64,000 nt of DNA from NCBI GenBank assembly GCA_910578335.1, contig CAJTPU010000013.1:1-64000 (forward strand), given 5' to 3'. The position numbers were made by a program, and so were the translations under genes. Below the pieces are notes generated by a model that was given only the letters and a program-made list of their open reading frames with translations, had not been told where the DNA came from and made no database searches. Shown piece by piece: positions 26,264 through 35,625 of the stretch. The DNA is from an uncultured Lachnospiraceae bacterium. Its GTDB lineage: Bacteria; Bacillota; Clostridia; Lachnospirales; Lachnospiraceae. Within the stretch, counting starts at the first letter, position 1. Every line of letters begins with the position of its first letter.

Positions 26264-27121
26264 TTATATTGTAGTGGTAGCATTTGCTTCCAGTACCAAA
26301 ACCTCTCCCACTGCATCAGGGTCATCCCGTATGATTTCCCCCACGGCAGGCAGGGTAATACGCCCCGCATAGGGATTCTTAATACTTATCACCGGTGTGG
26401 TAAGAGAAGCCTCTACCTCTGACTTTTCAAAGCACAAATCTGCCTCCCGCATTTCGCAGTCAATCAGCTTTAAGTTTTTGCAGTAACACAAAGGCTGGGT
26501 GCCAATGATTGTGCAGTGGTCAAAGGTAACGTTCTCACAGTACCAGGCAAGGTATTCCCCCTTGACGGTGCTGTTTCGTATGACAATATTTTTTGCATGC
26601 CAAAAAGCGTCCTTTGTGTCGAAAATACAGTTTTCAAACAGGGAGTCTTCTATGTACTGGAAAGAATATTTACCCTTAAGGGTTACATTCTGAAAATGCA
26701 GGCGGCTGGAGCGCATCATAAAATATTCGCTTGCGGCGGTGCAGTTTTCCATTTTGATATTTTTTACAGACCAGCCAAATTCGGGGGAAATAATGTCGCA
26801 TTCCTGCATCGTTACCTGCGCACATTCCCGCAGCGCTTTAATGCCATGGAGCTTTGTGCCGGTGATGCGGATGTTCTCGGAATACCAGAGTGCCGCGCGG
26901 CAAAGCTCTGTCAGCTCTGAACGGCTGATGGTAAGGTTATGGTCATGCCAAAAGGGATAGCGCAGGTTAAAAAAGCAGTCCTCCACCTGAATATCGCGGC
27001 TTTCCTTCAAAGCGCTTTCTCCGTCTGCGGGTCCGTCAAAAGAACAATTTCTGACAAGCAGCCCCTTTCTTCCATATAGGGCGCGTTCGCTGTCAAGCGA
27101 CTGGTTTTCTATTATATTCAT
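26264..27121 (-). CDS. DUF3737 right-handed beta-helix protein
   Basis: 285 residues made of short repeating strand units with aromatic/Cys positions (FFNLRYPFWHDHNLTI, ALWYSENIRITG, FGWSVKNIKMEN), typical of the DUF3737 family, which is predicted to form a right-handed parallel beta-helix. No catalytic role is known. Two starts are possible: GTG at 27133 (AAAGG only 1-2 nt upstream) or ATG at 27121 (AAAGG about 12 nt upstream); I use the ATG. No signal peptide. It is divergent from the GH9-like lipoprotein gene. Confidence 0.85.
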   Translation of the reverse strand: MNIIENQSLDSERALYGRKGLLVRNCSFDGPADGESALKESRDIQVEDCFFNLRYPFWHDHNLTISRSELTELCRAALWYSENIRITGTKLHGIKALRECAQVTMQECDIISPEFGWSVKNIKMENCTAASEYFMMRSSRLHFQNVTLKGKYSFQYIEDSLFENCIFDTKDAFWHAKNIVIRNSTVKGEYLAWYCENVTFDHCTIIGTQPLCYCKNLKLIDCEMREADLCFEKSEVEASLTTPVISIKNPYAGRITLPAVGEIIRDDPDAVGEVLVLEANATTTI

Positions 27122-27284
27122 GTCTGTATTCACGCCTTTCTTTGTAAAGTATATAAAAAGTTCTCCTTAAGTATATGACACAATGAAACAAATAGCAAAC
27201 AGGAAATTTCAGTATGCAAAAAGTGCTGTCCGGCAGTTATAAACAGCAAAAAATGGGAACTTTTTCAACACGCTTCGCCAATAC

Positions 27285-27313
27285 TTTACCTTTTTGAGCA
27301 AACATGATAAAAT
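27285..27313 (+). promoter_or_regulatory. Putative promoter of the GH9-like/ddl/murF operon
   Basis: TTTACC (27285-27290), 17-bp spacer, TAAAAT (27308-27313), about 30 nt before the TTG start at 27345. Confidence 0.55.
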
Positions 27314-27344
27314 GTGCGAAAAGGCGTGACAGGAGGGCAGTCGG

Positions 27345-28748
27345 TTGTCGGGAAAAAAAGAACCAAACAAAAGAATCGTGCTATGGCTTTTGGCGGCTTT
27401 GGCAGCAGTGCTTACCGGCTGCGGCTCGCATGATGACGGCGGGAGGGCGCAAAAGCAGGAGACGCAGCAGGCAGAGCTTTCCGGCATGGAAGCAGAGCCG
27501 GTGCTTGCCTATGAAGTGCCTGTTGTTCTGCCGGGGATTTTAGTGGACAGGATAGGCTACGAGGCATTTTCATATAAGACGGCAGTGGTGCGGGGGAGCA
27601 GTCTGCCTGCTTGTTTTCGTATTGTCAATGCCGATACGAAAGAAGTGGTTTATACCGGCAGTCTGGAAGGCGCAGGTTACGATGCAGAGACGAAAGAATA
27701 TAATAGTTATGGGGACTTTTCCGCGCTGACGGAGGAGGGCGTATATTATGTGGAGTGCGATATGTTAGGGCGCTCCTATTCATTTGCAATAAAGGATGCC
27801 ATGTATGAGGACTTGATGGAGGAGGCAATCGCACTCTTAAACAGCAGGCGCAGCCATTTGACAGAAGCTGACGTTTTAGACGTATGTCAAAGTGTTTCCG
27901 TGCTGCTGTTGTCTTACGAGCTGTTTGGAGCCGTGTATGAAGGGCAGACGGCAGAGGGAAAGGAGCCCGCGCTGATTACTCTTGCTAAAAGCTATGCCGA
28001 GTGGCTGATTACGATGCAGGATGCACAGACAGGAGCCGTACTGTCGGAGGGAGAGGCGCTGTGGACGGAAACGGCATGGTTGTCGGCGGTGCTGGCAAAG
28101 TTCAGCTATACCTATCAAAAGTACGACAGTGTCTATGCAACGGTATGCCTGCAGGCATCCGATAAAGCGTGGAAGGCGATAACAGAGCAGAAACAGCAAA
28201 AGACAGAGGAAAACGGAGAAGGCGGTTATGACGAAGTGCTGTTTTATGCGGCTGCCGAATTGTACCGCGCCACAGGAAGATATGCGTATCATCTGAAGGT
28301 GATGGAGTTGAGTAAGGATATAACAGCGGATGCGGATAATGTTGCGCTTGTTTTTGGCACATTGACTTATGCCTCCACGAAGCGGAGCGTGAATATGGAC
28401 TTATGCGCGCGTCTGACGAAGGTGCTTTTGGATGAAGCGGAATATATTGCAGAGCTTGCACAGGGGGATGTCTTTTCTGCCGGCAGCAGTCTGGCGGAAG
28501 AGAGTCTGGAGGAAATCCTTTGGGATATGGTAGTGGTATCCTCTGTAGATTATATCATTACCAACCATGAATATGCCACATTGATTGAAAATCATCTGCA
28601 CTATCTGGCTGGGGCAAATGAGACGGCAGCCTGCCATACCTGTCCCGACGAAGAAAGCGCAGACGCGGGTATCGGCAAGGACTGTATGAGTACGGCAGAG
28701 TATGTGATGATGTTAAGTGAAATTTTGAGCCATAAACAGGAGGAATGA
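27345..28748 (+). CDS. Lipoprotein with cellulase N-terminal Ig-like domain and GH9-like helical region
   Basis: 467 residues from a TTG start (AGGAGGG 8 nt upstream). Lipobox LTGC gives a lipid-anchored Cys26. Residues about 65-150 (ILVDRIGYEAFSYKTAVVRG ... EGVYYVECDMLGRSYSFAI) match the Ig-like domain that precedes GH9 catalytic barrels. The rest is helical (DEVLFYAAAELYRATGRYAYHL is GH9-barrel-like), but the canonical GH9 substrate segment with its paired catalytic Asp (DAGD) is not seen, so catalysis is doubtful. It overlaps ddl translationally (stop TGA 4 bp before the ddl ATG), implying a wall-related job. Confidence 0.7.
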   Translation: MSGKKEPNKRIVLWLLAALAAVLTGCGSHDDGGRAQKQETQQAELSGMEAEPVLAYEVPVVLPGILVDRIGYEAFSYKTAVVRGSSLPACFRIVNADTKEVVYTGSLEGAGYDAETKEYNSYGDFSALTEEGVYYVECDMLGRSYSFAIKDAMYEDLMEEAIALLNSRRSHLTEADVLDVCQSVSVLLLSYELFGAVYEGQTAEGKEPALITLAKSYAEWLITMQDAQTGAVLSEGEALWTETAWLSAVLAKFSYTYQKYDSVYATVCLQASDKAWKAITEQKQQKTEENGEGGYDEVLFYAAAELYRATGRYAYHLKVMELSKDITADADNVALVFGTLTYASTKRSVNMDLCARLTKVLLDEAEYIAELAQGDVFSAGSSLAEESLEEILWDMVVVSSVDYIITNHEYATLIENHLHYLAGANETAACHTCPDEESADAGIGKDCMSTAEYVMMLSEILSHKQEE

Positions 28749-28751
28749 TTG

Positions 28752-29789
28752 ATGGATATAGTGGTGCTTGCGGGCGGAATCAGTACGGAGAGAGACGTAT
28801 CCTTAGTGACCGGCAAAATGATTTACCGTGCTTTAAAAAAGAACGGGCACAGGGTTGTTCTGCTGGATGCATTTCTGGGATATGAAGGCACGGATATCGA
28901 CTCTGTTTTTTCTCTGGATAAGGATTGGGAGGCGCAGGTAGAGGATATAAAAGAGACAAATCCGGATATTGACCGGATAAAAGCAATGCGGAAGGACTGG
29001 GAGAAATGTTTTTTCGGTCCCAATGTGATTGCCGCCTGCCAGAAGGCGGATGCCGTATTTATTGCACTGCACGGTGAAAACGGCGAGAACGGAAAGGTGC
29101 AGGCATATTTTGATTTGATGGGAATTACCTACACGGGAACGGATTATGTAAGCTCGGCACTCAGTATGGATAAGGGGCTGTCCAAGGATATTTTTCGGCA
29201 GTACGGAATCCCCACGCCAAAGGGAATCCGCCTGAAAAAGGGAGAACCGGAATCGGAGAGGGTGCTCTTTCCCTGTATAGTTAAGGCTTGCTGCGGCGGT
29301 TCCAGCGTGGGCGTCTGCGTAGCAGAAAACGAGGCAGAATATGAGGCGGCAAAAGCGGAGGCGTATCAATATGACGAGGAGATTGTCGTAGAGCAGTATA
29401 TTAAAGGCAGGGAGTTTTCTGTCGGGGTACTGGACGGAGAGGCGCTGCCGGTAATTGAAATAGAACCGCTTACGGGCTTTTACGATTACAAAAATAAATA
29501 TCAGGCTGGCAGCGCCATCGAGACCTGTCCGGCGCTTCTTGCAAAAGAGAAGACAGAGGAGCTGCAGCGATGTGCAAAGAAAGTATTTGGTGCATTGCGG
29601 CTGAAAAAATATGCCCGAATGGATTTTATGATGGACAAAAACGGGGAAATCTATTGTCTGGAGGCAAATACCATGCCCGGCATGACACCTACCTCGCTGC
29701 TGCCGCAGGAGGCTGCCGCCGCGGGAATGTGTTATGAGCAGCTTTGCGAAAAGCTGTTGGAAATATCTCTTCGGGACAAAAAGAATTGA
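28752..29789 (+). CDS. ddl: D-alanine--D-alanine ligase
   Basis: Makes the D-Ala-D-Ala dipeptide of peptidoglycan with ATP. 345 residues of the ATP-grasp fold: LAGGISTERDVSL at the N-terminus, ALHGENGENGKVQ, KACCGGSSVGVCVA (ATP loop), EQYIKGREFSVGVL and the Mg-binding CLEANTMPGMTPTSLLP. It has a longer N-terminal insert (about residues 30-90) than the E. coli enzyme. ATG 28752 is preferred over the in-frame TTG just upstream because AGGAGG is then about 9 nt away. It lies in the order GH9-like, ddl, murF, so the dipeptide maker precedes the enzyme that uses it. Confidence 0.95.
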   Translation: MDIVVLAGGISTERDVSLVTGKMIYRALKKNGHRVVLLDAFLGYEGTDIDSVFSLDKDWEAQVEDIKETNPDIDRIKAMRKDWEKCFFGPNVIAACQKADAVFIALHGENGENGKVQAYFDLMGITYTGTDYVSSALSMDKGLSKDIFRQYGIPTPKGIRLKKGEPESERVLFPCIVKACCGGSSVGVCVAENEAEYEAAKAEAYQYDEEIVVEQYIKGREFSVGVLDGEALPVIEIEPLTGFYDYKNKYQAGSAIETCPALLAKEKTEELQRCAKKVFGALRLKKYARMDFMMDKNGEIYCLEANTMPGMTPTSLLPQEAAAAGMCYEQLCEKLLEISLRDKKN

Positions 29790-29810
29790 TAGAATAAGGA
29801 GCGTATGTAT

Positions 29811-31271
29811 ATGGAAAATACCATGCAGAATATGACACTTCATAATATTGCGGCGGCTTGCGGCGGCAGGCTTTTGCAGGGGGCTGCTGCGTCAGGTGAT
29901 GGGGAAAGGGAGATTACCTGTGCGGAGATTGATTCCCGTAAGATAACAGAAGGCGGTCTTTTCTTTGCTTCAAGGGGCGAAAAAGTGGACGGACACCGGT
30001 TTATCGGGCAGGTATTTGAAAAGGGAGCGCTCTGTGTCGTGACGGAAAAAACGCCAAAACAGGTAGAAGAAGAGCATGGAGTGCCGGTCTCTTCCTGGGG
30101 CTTTTATATTTTGGTGGAAAATACGTTTACAGCGCTGCGGGGAATCGCCGCTTTTTACCGGAAGCAGTTATCCATTCCGGTGGTGGGTATCACGGGAAGC
30201 GTAGGAAAAACCAGCACGAAGGAATTTATTGCAGGTGTGCTTTCCGCAAAATATCAGGTGCTAAAGACAGAAGGTAATTTTAACAACGGTGTCGGGCTGC
30301 CCTTGACGCTTCTGCGCATCCGGAGGGAACATGAGGCGGCTGTGGTGGAGATGGGCATCAGCGATTTTGGGGAGATGAGCCGGCTTGGGGAGATGGCAAG
30401 ACCGGACATCTGCGTGATTACCAATATCGGGCAGTGTCATCTGGAGACGCTGCACGACAGGGCGGGTATTTTAAAAGCGAAGACGGAAGTCTTTCACTAT
30501 ATGCAGGAGGACGGAGAGGTCTGCTTGAATGGCGACGACGATTTGCTGTCCATGATTCAGACCGTAAACGGCAAGGCAGTGCATCATTTTGGCATTTCCG
30601 AGACGGAGGGCTTTGAAGTGTTTGCGACCGATATTGAAAATTTGGGACTGGCAGGAAGCCGCGCCATGATGCATATTGGCGGCAGCCTGTTGACGGAGAG
30701 CCATAGGGAGGAGGAAGCTTATCCGGTAGAGATTACGCTTCCCGGGCAGCATATGGTGATTAACGCCATGGCGGCGGCAATGGTCGGAAGACTTTTGGGG
30801 CTTTGTGTGGAGGAGATACAAAGAGGAGTAAGGAGCGTGGAGCCGGTGGGCGGCAGAAGCCATATTGTACGGCTTGCAAAAAGGACGGTGATTGACGACT
30901 GCTATAATGCCAATCCCGTGTCCATGAAGGCAGCGCTTGACCTTTTGTCCGGTGCGCTTGGGAGGAAGGTCGCTATTCTGGGCGATATGTTTGAACTGGG
31001 GAACCATTCCGATAAAATGCATGAGGAAGTAGGAGCTTACGCCGTAGAAAAAGAAATAGATGCTATTTTCTGCGTGGGAGAAAGCGCCCGCTTTATGTAC
31101 GACGCGGCGCTGGTAAAATATGACGGAATGCAGGATATTCGATATTTTGCAACGAAGGAAGAGCTGTTAGAGAGCCTGTCGGAACTGATTTTAGAGGGGG
31201 ATACCATATTGGTAAAGGCATCTCATGGAATGGGCTTTGCGGAGGTTGTGGAAGCGCTAAAGCAGATGTAA
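29811..31271 (+). CDS. murF: UDP-MurNAc-tripeptide--D-alanyl-D-alanine ligase
   Basis: Adds D-Ala-D-Ala to the UDP-MurNAc-tripeptide in the cytosol. 487 residues in three domains: an N-terminal UMP-binding domain (EIDSRKITEGGLFFA), a central ATPase with P-loop GITGSVGKTSTKEF and FNNGVGLPLTLL, and the C-terminal domain with DCYNANPVSMKAAL and GDMFELG. The ATG at 29811 is 9 nt after AAGGAG, while the ATG two codons earlier would be only 3 nt away. The last gene of the operon; a GC-rich hairpin follows. Confidence 0.95.
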   Translation: MENTMQNMTLHNIAAACGGRLLQGAAASGDGEREITCAEIDSRKITEGGLFFASRGEKVDGHRFIGQVFEKGALCVVTEKTPKQVEEEHGVPVSSWGFYILVENTFTALRGIAAFYRKQLSIPVVGITGSVGKTSTKEFIAGVLSAKYQVLKTEGNFNNGVGLPLTLLRIRREHEAAVVEMGISDFGEMSRLGEMARPDICVITNIGQCHLETLHDRAGILKAKTEVFHYMQEDGEVCLNGDDDLLSMIQTVNGKAVHHFGISETEGFEVFATDIENLGLAGSRAMMHIGGSLLTESHREEEAYPVEITLPGQHMVINAMAAAMVGRLLGLCVEEIQRGVRSVEPVGGRSHIVRLAKRTVIDDCYNANPVSMKAALDLLSGALGRKVAILGDMFELGNHSDKMHEEVGAYAVEKEIDAIFCVGESARFMYDAALVKYDGMQDIRYFATKEELLESLSELILEGDTILVKASHGMGFAEVVEALKQM

Positions 31272-31274
31272 GCT

Positions 31275-31332
31275 GCCGCCGTGCTGCTTTGCCATGCAGC
31301 GGGTAGCTGCAGGATAAAGCAGGCACGGCGGC
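31275..31332. terminator. Long hairpin between murF and plsC
   Basis: Arms at about 31275-31290 and 31316-31332 (GCCGCCGTGC with GCACGGCGGC, and GCTTT/AAAGC) close a 25-nt loop. It lies between convergent genes and lacks a clear T-tract, so terminator function is tentative. Confidence 0.45.
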
Positions 31333-31377
31333 TGCACAGTAAAGCGGCTGGCACTTTGGCGGATAATCAGTTCCTGC

Positions 31378-32142
31378 TCAGTCCTGCTGCTCTTTTGGTG
31401 TTTCAGGAAAATAAGAGGCTTTGTTTCTGAAATAGGTCTCCTCGATAATGCCCTTGACCTTGGAACCGATAAATTTCTTTTCTTCTTTGGGAAGCTCGCT
31501 TATGTATACAGGCGCGCCGTATTCAATGACTACGGTGCGCTTTTTGATTTTGGGAAACTGGTCCTCAAAAACGGCGGCAGAATTTACGATGGTCATGGGA
31601 ATAATGGGAACACCTGCTTTTTCTGCAATTTTGAAGCTTCCCTCATGGAAGGGAAGGAAGGTGTCGGAAGTCTTGTTGCGTGTGCCTTCCGGGAAAATGC
31701 AGATTGAAATACCGTTTTTTGCTTTGTCGATGGCGGTAAGAATGGTTTTCATACCCTCTTTGATATTGTCACGGTCCAAAAAGAGACAGTGCAGGTTTTT
31801 CATCCAAGTAGAAAGCAGCGGTATCTTTTCCATTTCTTTTTTTGCCACATAGCCGGTAGGGCGGGGAACCCGCACATAGGTGAGCACGATATCAAAAAAA
31901 CTGCGGTGGTTGCCTACGTAGAGGACGGCACTGTCCTTTGGCAGATTTTCTTCGCCTAATGCGACTACTTTTACGCCGGCGATGCGTATCACGCAGCGAA
32001 ACGCCCAGTTTACGATAGCGAGAGAGCTGCGGTTCTTGACATCCATATTAAACTTTCCAATAATCCATTCCGCAATCATAAGCGGGATGGACAAAATCAA
32101 GAACAATATGACGAAGGATGAAACAGAAAGAAAACGTATCAT
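31378..32142 (-). CDS. plsC: 1-acyl-sn-glycerol-3-phosphate acyltransferase
   Basis: Acylates lysophosphatidate to phosphatidate at the membrane. 254 residues with an N-terminal membrane helix (FLSVSSFVILFLILSIPLM), the catalytic NHRSFFDI (HX4D), FLDRDN and FPEGTRN. The open frame extends 22 codons upstream, but the ATG at 32142 has GAGG 6 nt before it. It is the last of three minus-strand genes (PrcB-like, lipase, plsC), the two upstream genes also being envelope proteins. Confidence 0.92.
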   Translation of the reverse strand: MIRFLSVSSFVILFLILSIPLMIAEWIIGKFNMDVKNRSSLAIVNWAFRCVIRIAGVKVVALGEENLPKDSAVLYVGNHRSFFDIVLTYVRVPRPTGYVAKKEMEKIPLLSTWMKNLHCLFLDRDNIKEGMKTILTAIDKAKNGISICIFPEGTRNKTSDTFLPFHEGSFKIAEKAGVPIIPMTIVNSAAVFEDQFPKIKKRTVVIEYGAPVYISELPKEEKKFIGSKVKGIIEETYFRNKASYFPETPKEQQD

Positions 32143-32224
32143 AAAAATCCTCATTTCTGCGCGCATTTTTGCGTATAAGGAACTTGTGCCTGCACGCATC
32201 TGACACAAATTCCCGAAGCGCCTT

Positions 32225-33625
32225 TTAAAAGCCGCGTTTTTTCAGTCCGGCAAAAAGAAGTACATAAAACTCGCAGACGTCGAAGCCTTTTATGTTTTTG
32301 TGTGTCAAATCAATCATGTCTCCGTGGGAAATGCCTTTTTTGCCTGCGCTCAAAACGCCCATATAATTGCGCCATACAGCGGAAGAAACACTGACCAGCC
32401 CGTCGTTGTCCCCCTCGTATTTTTTGCAGAGAAGATATCCGATATTTAAGGGAAAACTGGCGCTGCGCATAGAGTGCATTTTTGAGGCGACGCTTTGGTA
32501 AAAAACGTTCGGCATGTCCGGCGTCCGGCTGTTAAATACGGCGCAGGAGGCGGCGGTAAGGTCCTGTACGCCAGAAAGAAAATCAGGAGCGTTGTCGCCG
32601 AGTTTATGAAACAGTGCATTGTAACGGGAAGCGGTAAAACAAATCAGCCATTGTGGGAGTGAAGCAAGCAGTGCATCTGCAAACTGGCAGCCGCGGTGAG
32701 GCGTGTTTATGGTGGTCAGCGATGCCACATAAGGAGCCATGCCGAGATGGCTGATGGCAAAGCGTGCATCCAGACCGCCCTTGGAATGCGCCACAATATT
32801 GACTTTTTCTGCACCGGTCTGCGCGAGGACATGCAGGATTTCCTGCTTTAGCTCCGCCGCACTGTCAGCGATGGAAAGGGAGGACTGCTGCCTGCCGTAG
32901 AAGACCGCAGCGCCATTGCGTTTCAAGGCTTGTGGTATGCGTCCCCAGTAATTGAGGTACTGCCAGTCCCGAAAAAAGACGCCATGTACCATAATGACAG
33001 GGAAACGGGTTCTGCATACACTGCTTTCAACCCGCGCAGCATCTAACAGATACCGGTTTTTTTCGTAAAGAATTTCTCTTCGCACAATCGCGCACCATTT
33101 TGCGAAGAGGACAAGGTTAAAAGGCGGGAGCCACCAGAAAAAAAGCATCAGCAGGCGCAGGACAATGCCGAGCTGTGCTGAACAAAAGGCAGTCCTGAGA
33201 AAGCCGTTTATGTAGTGGATGAAGAGAAATACGCTTGCCATAAGGGCATTTACTGCAAGCATAATCAGAATCCCGCGCTGTGTATCCGGCGTGTACCGCC
33301 GGATAATTGCCAGGGGCGAGAGCTTTGTTATGCAGAAAAAAACAATATATCCGGTTATTTCCATAAACAGACAGATAGCAGAGGTTACAATCAGTTCATA
33401 GCCGCCGGAGAGTATCTGAAGCCGCAGCTTCAGACCCTTTTCATAGCAGGGAAGAATCTCTGTAAGCAGATAAAAAAAGCCTATGGTTATCCACAGGAAA
33501 AAACCGTAAAAAATTCTGCTGAAAATGAAGCTTTCCTCTTTGGTGAAAAAATCCAGAAGTAACACAATATTCATCATCAGCAGGACACAGATGCAGCTTG
33601 CAGTTCTTCGTAAAAACTTTATCAT
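32225..33625 (-). CDS. Membrane-anchored alpha/beta-hydrolase (lipase-like)
   Basis: 466 residues. The first 190 contain about five hydrophobic segments; the C-terminal half is an alpha/beta-hydrolase: VIMVHGVFFRDWQYLNYW (oxyanion region), the nucleophile elbow AHSKGG with Ser, SLTTINTPHRG, and late NDGLVSVSSAVW plus GISHGDMIDL, giving candidate Asp and His. It looks like a triacylglycerol-lipase/LipB-type esterase attached to the membrane. Substrate unknown. RBS GGAGGTACTTC precedes the ATG. It follows the PrcB gene after a terminator, and plsC begins 83 bp downstream. Confidence 0.85.
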   Translation of the reverse strand: MIKFLRRTASCICVLLMMNIVLLLDFFTKEESFIFSRIFYGFFLWITIGFFYLLTEILPCYEKGLKLRLQILSGGYELIVTSAICLFMEITGYIVFFCITKLSPLAIIRRYTPDTQRGILIMLAVNALMASVFLFIHYINGFLRTAFCSAQLGIVLRLLMLFFWWLPPFNLVLFAKWCAIVRREILYEKNRYLLDAARVESSVCRTRFPVIMVHGVFFRDWQYLNYWGRIPQALKRNGAAVFYGRQQSSLSIADSAAELKQEILHVLAQTGAEKVNIVAHSKGGLDARFAISHLGMAPYVASLTTINTPHRGCQFADALLASLPQWLICFTASRYNALFHKLGDNAPDFLSGVQDLTAASCAVFNSRTPDMPNVFYQSVASKMHSMRSASFPLNIGYLLCKKYEGDNDGLVSVSSAVWRNYMGVLSAGKKGISHGDMIDLTHKNIKGFDVCEFYVLLFAGLKKRGF

Positions 33626-33639
33626 GAAGTACCTCCAAT

Positions 33640-33672
33640 AAAAAACAACCGCCAGACAGTTGCCGGCAGTTG
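33640..33672 (-). terminator. Intrinsic terminator upstream of the lipase gene
   Basis: On the minus strand CAACTGCC (33672-33665) pairs with GGCGGTTG (33653-33646), with a run of T residues (33645-33640) after it. It should end the PrcB-like transcript just before the lipase RBS. Confidence 0.7.
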
Positions 33673-33741
33673 CTTTTTAGGTGCGCCGATGGTGCACGTT
33701 TCTACCTGTCTTTGCTCTTAGCAGACAGTATAGCACTTTTT

Positions 33742-34167
33742 TTACTCGAATACTACTGTTTTATCCAAGTATTCGGTTTTTACCACAATAAACGGATAGG
33801 AAGGAGCGGTGCCAACCCTGTCTTCGGGGGAGGGACCGAGAAGGCTGGTACTTATGTAGATGGAATTGTCCGTCAGGTACAAATCATTGACGGCAATGCT
33901 GTATCCGCCGGTCGCCTGTTCGCCGTAGCCAACACAGATATACAAATATTCGTTGTCTGTGTAGGTGATTTTGAACTCGGCGTTTTGCCGTTCTGCAATC
34001 AGTGATTTCAGTTCATCAGGCAGCCGCTCCTCGCTGATAATGGTAAACTCCAAATCGCGTAGTTTGGTGGTTTCGCTGGTACCTATACCGCAGCCGCCAA
34101 AAAAGCATGCAAAGAGCAGCAAAGCGGCAGTAATCTGAAAGAGAAGCTTTATTCTGTTTTTTTTCAT
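33742..34167 (-). CDS. PrcB-domain lipoprotein
   Basis: 141 residues. Basic start, hydrophobic stretch, then a Gly-Gly-Cys lipobox-like end (FFGGCGIG), so lipid anchored. The C-terminal domain carries the PrcB signature GYGEQATGGYSIAVNDLYL and SYPFIVVK. PrcB domains are known from a Treponema protease complex and are widespread in clostridial lipoproteins, with unknown roles. No protease gene is adjacent. MKKN is taken as the start; two upstream in-frame Met codons lack better RBS support. Confidence 0.8.
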   Translation of the reverse strand: MKKNRIKLLFQITAALLLFACFFGGCGIGTSETTKLRDLEFTIISEERLPDELKSLIAERQNAEFKITYTDNEYLYICVGYGEQATGGYSIAVNDLYLTDNSIYISTSLLGPSPEDRVGTAPSYPFIVVKTEYLDKTVVFE

Positions 34168-34280
34168 ACACATCACATTCTCGGGATTTCTATAATCTTA
34201 TGAGGAGAAAATAAGTAGTATGCACAGAAAAGCAGAGTGTGCTATACTCTAGGTAGAAATGTTAGGAGGGAATACCTATT

Positions 34281-35567
34281 ATGCTTTTGATAGCGAATGC
34301 CTACGTGATGAATCCTGCCACGGGGGAGGAAGGATATCAGGATATTTTAATTGCGGGAAGCCGCATTGTAAAAATGGGGGAAAATCTGTATGATACGATG
34401 ACGAAAAACGGGGAAACGGAAGGGCTTCAAATCATCGATGCGACGGGGCTTGTGGCGGCACCCGGGCTGGTGGACGTGCATGTTCACTTTAGGGACCCGG
34501 GCTTTACCCACAAAGAGGACATAGAGACCGGTGCAAAAGCGGCGCTAAAAGGCGGCTACACCACTGTGGTGCTGATGGCAAATACCAAGCCTGTGGTGGA
34601 TAATGCGGAGACACTTGCTTATGTGCTGGAGAAAGGAAGAAAGACGGGACTGCATGTGGAGAGCTGCGCTGCCGTGACGCATGGGATGCAGGGCGGTGAG
34701 CTGGTTGACATGGAGCGGCTTCGCAAGGCGGGTGCGGCAGGCTTTACAGACGACGGCATTCCCATTTTATCAGAGGAAACCGTGCGTAGTGCCATGCAGG
34801 AGGCAAAGAAGCTCGGCGTACTCATCAGCTTTCACGAGGAAAATCCGGCTTTCATAGAAAATAATGGTGTCAATGCGGGTGCGGCATCCGCTCATTATCA
34901 GATAGGCGGCTCTAAGCGCGAAGCGGAAATCGATTTGGTGCGGCGTGATTTGGCGATTGCACTAGAGACGGGCGCCTGCGTCAACATACAGCATATCAGC
35001 ACAAAAGAAGCGGTGGATTTGGTCAGGCAGGCAAAAGCAAAGGGGGGCGATATCCATGCGGAGGCGACGCCCCATCATTTCACCTTGACGGAGGAAGCCG
35101 TGATACAGTACGGCACACTGGCGAAGATGAATCCGCCCCTCAGAGAGGAAGCCGACCGCATGGCAATCATCGAAGGGCTGAAAGACGGCACCATCGACTT
35201 GATTGCCACGGACCATGCTCCCCACAGCCGCGAGGAAAAGGCGCGTCCCATCACGGAAGCCCCCAGCGGCATCATCGGTCTTGAGACCGCGCTGGCGCTT
35301 GGCATCACCTACCTTGTGGACACGGGGCAGCTCTCCCTCATGTCCCTGCTTGAGAAAATGACAATCAATCCTGCCCGCATGTATCATCTTAACGCCGGCT
35401 GTCTCGCAGAGGGAGCGCCTGCCGACCTTGTGCTCTTCGACCCGCAGGAGAGCTTTACCGTGGACGGGTTTGTATCTAAGTCGGAGAACAGCCCGTTTCT
35501 GGGGTGGAGGCTGAAGGGGAAGGTGAAGGGGACGGTTTGTGGGGGAGAGGTTTTGTATGAGGAGTGA
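34281..35567 (+). CDS. pyrC: Dihydroorotase
   Basis: Cyclises N-carbamoyl-aspartate to dihydroorotate (pyrimidine synthesis). 428 residues of the type I zinc amidohydrolase: VDVHVHFRDPG (HxH), the later metal histidines in NIQHIST and HAEATPHHF, and the catalytic Asp in IATDHAPHSREEKARP. GTTAGGAGGG lies upstream of the ATG. It begins a pyrC-pyrK-pyrD group; pyrF and pyrE, often in the same cluster, are not in the window. Confidence 0.95.
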   Translation: MLLIANAYVMNPATGEEGYQDILIAGSRIVKMGENLYDTMTKNGETEGLQIIDATGLVAAPGLVDVHVHFRDPGFTHKEDIETGAKAALKGGYTTVVLMANTKPVVDNAETLAYVLEKGRKTGLHVESCAAVTHGMQGGELVDMERLRKAGAAGFTDDGIPILSEETVRSAMQEAKKLGVLISFHEENPAFIENNGVNAGAASAHYQIGGSKREAEIDLVRRDLAIALETGACVNIQHISTKEAVDLVRQAKAKGGDIHAEATPHHFTLTEEAVIQYGTLAKMNPPLREEADRMAIIEGLKDGTIDLIATDHAPHSREEKARPITEAPSGIIGLETALALGITYLVDTGQLSLMSLLEKMTINPARMYHLNAGCLAEGAPADLVLFDPQESFTVDGFVSKSENSPFLGWRLKGKVKGTVCGGEVLYEE

Positions 35568-35625
35568 GCTTTAGGTGTGGCGGTTGGTAATAAAGTATAA
35601 TCTTATAGATTGAAAGGAACGTATC

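Noticed and set aside
25871..26422. Several overlapping open frames of 65-131 codons on both strands
   Set aside because: They lie on foldback repeats and have no RBS or protein-like composition; mirrored palindromes create them.
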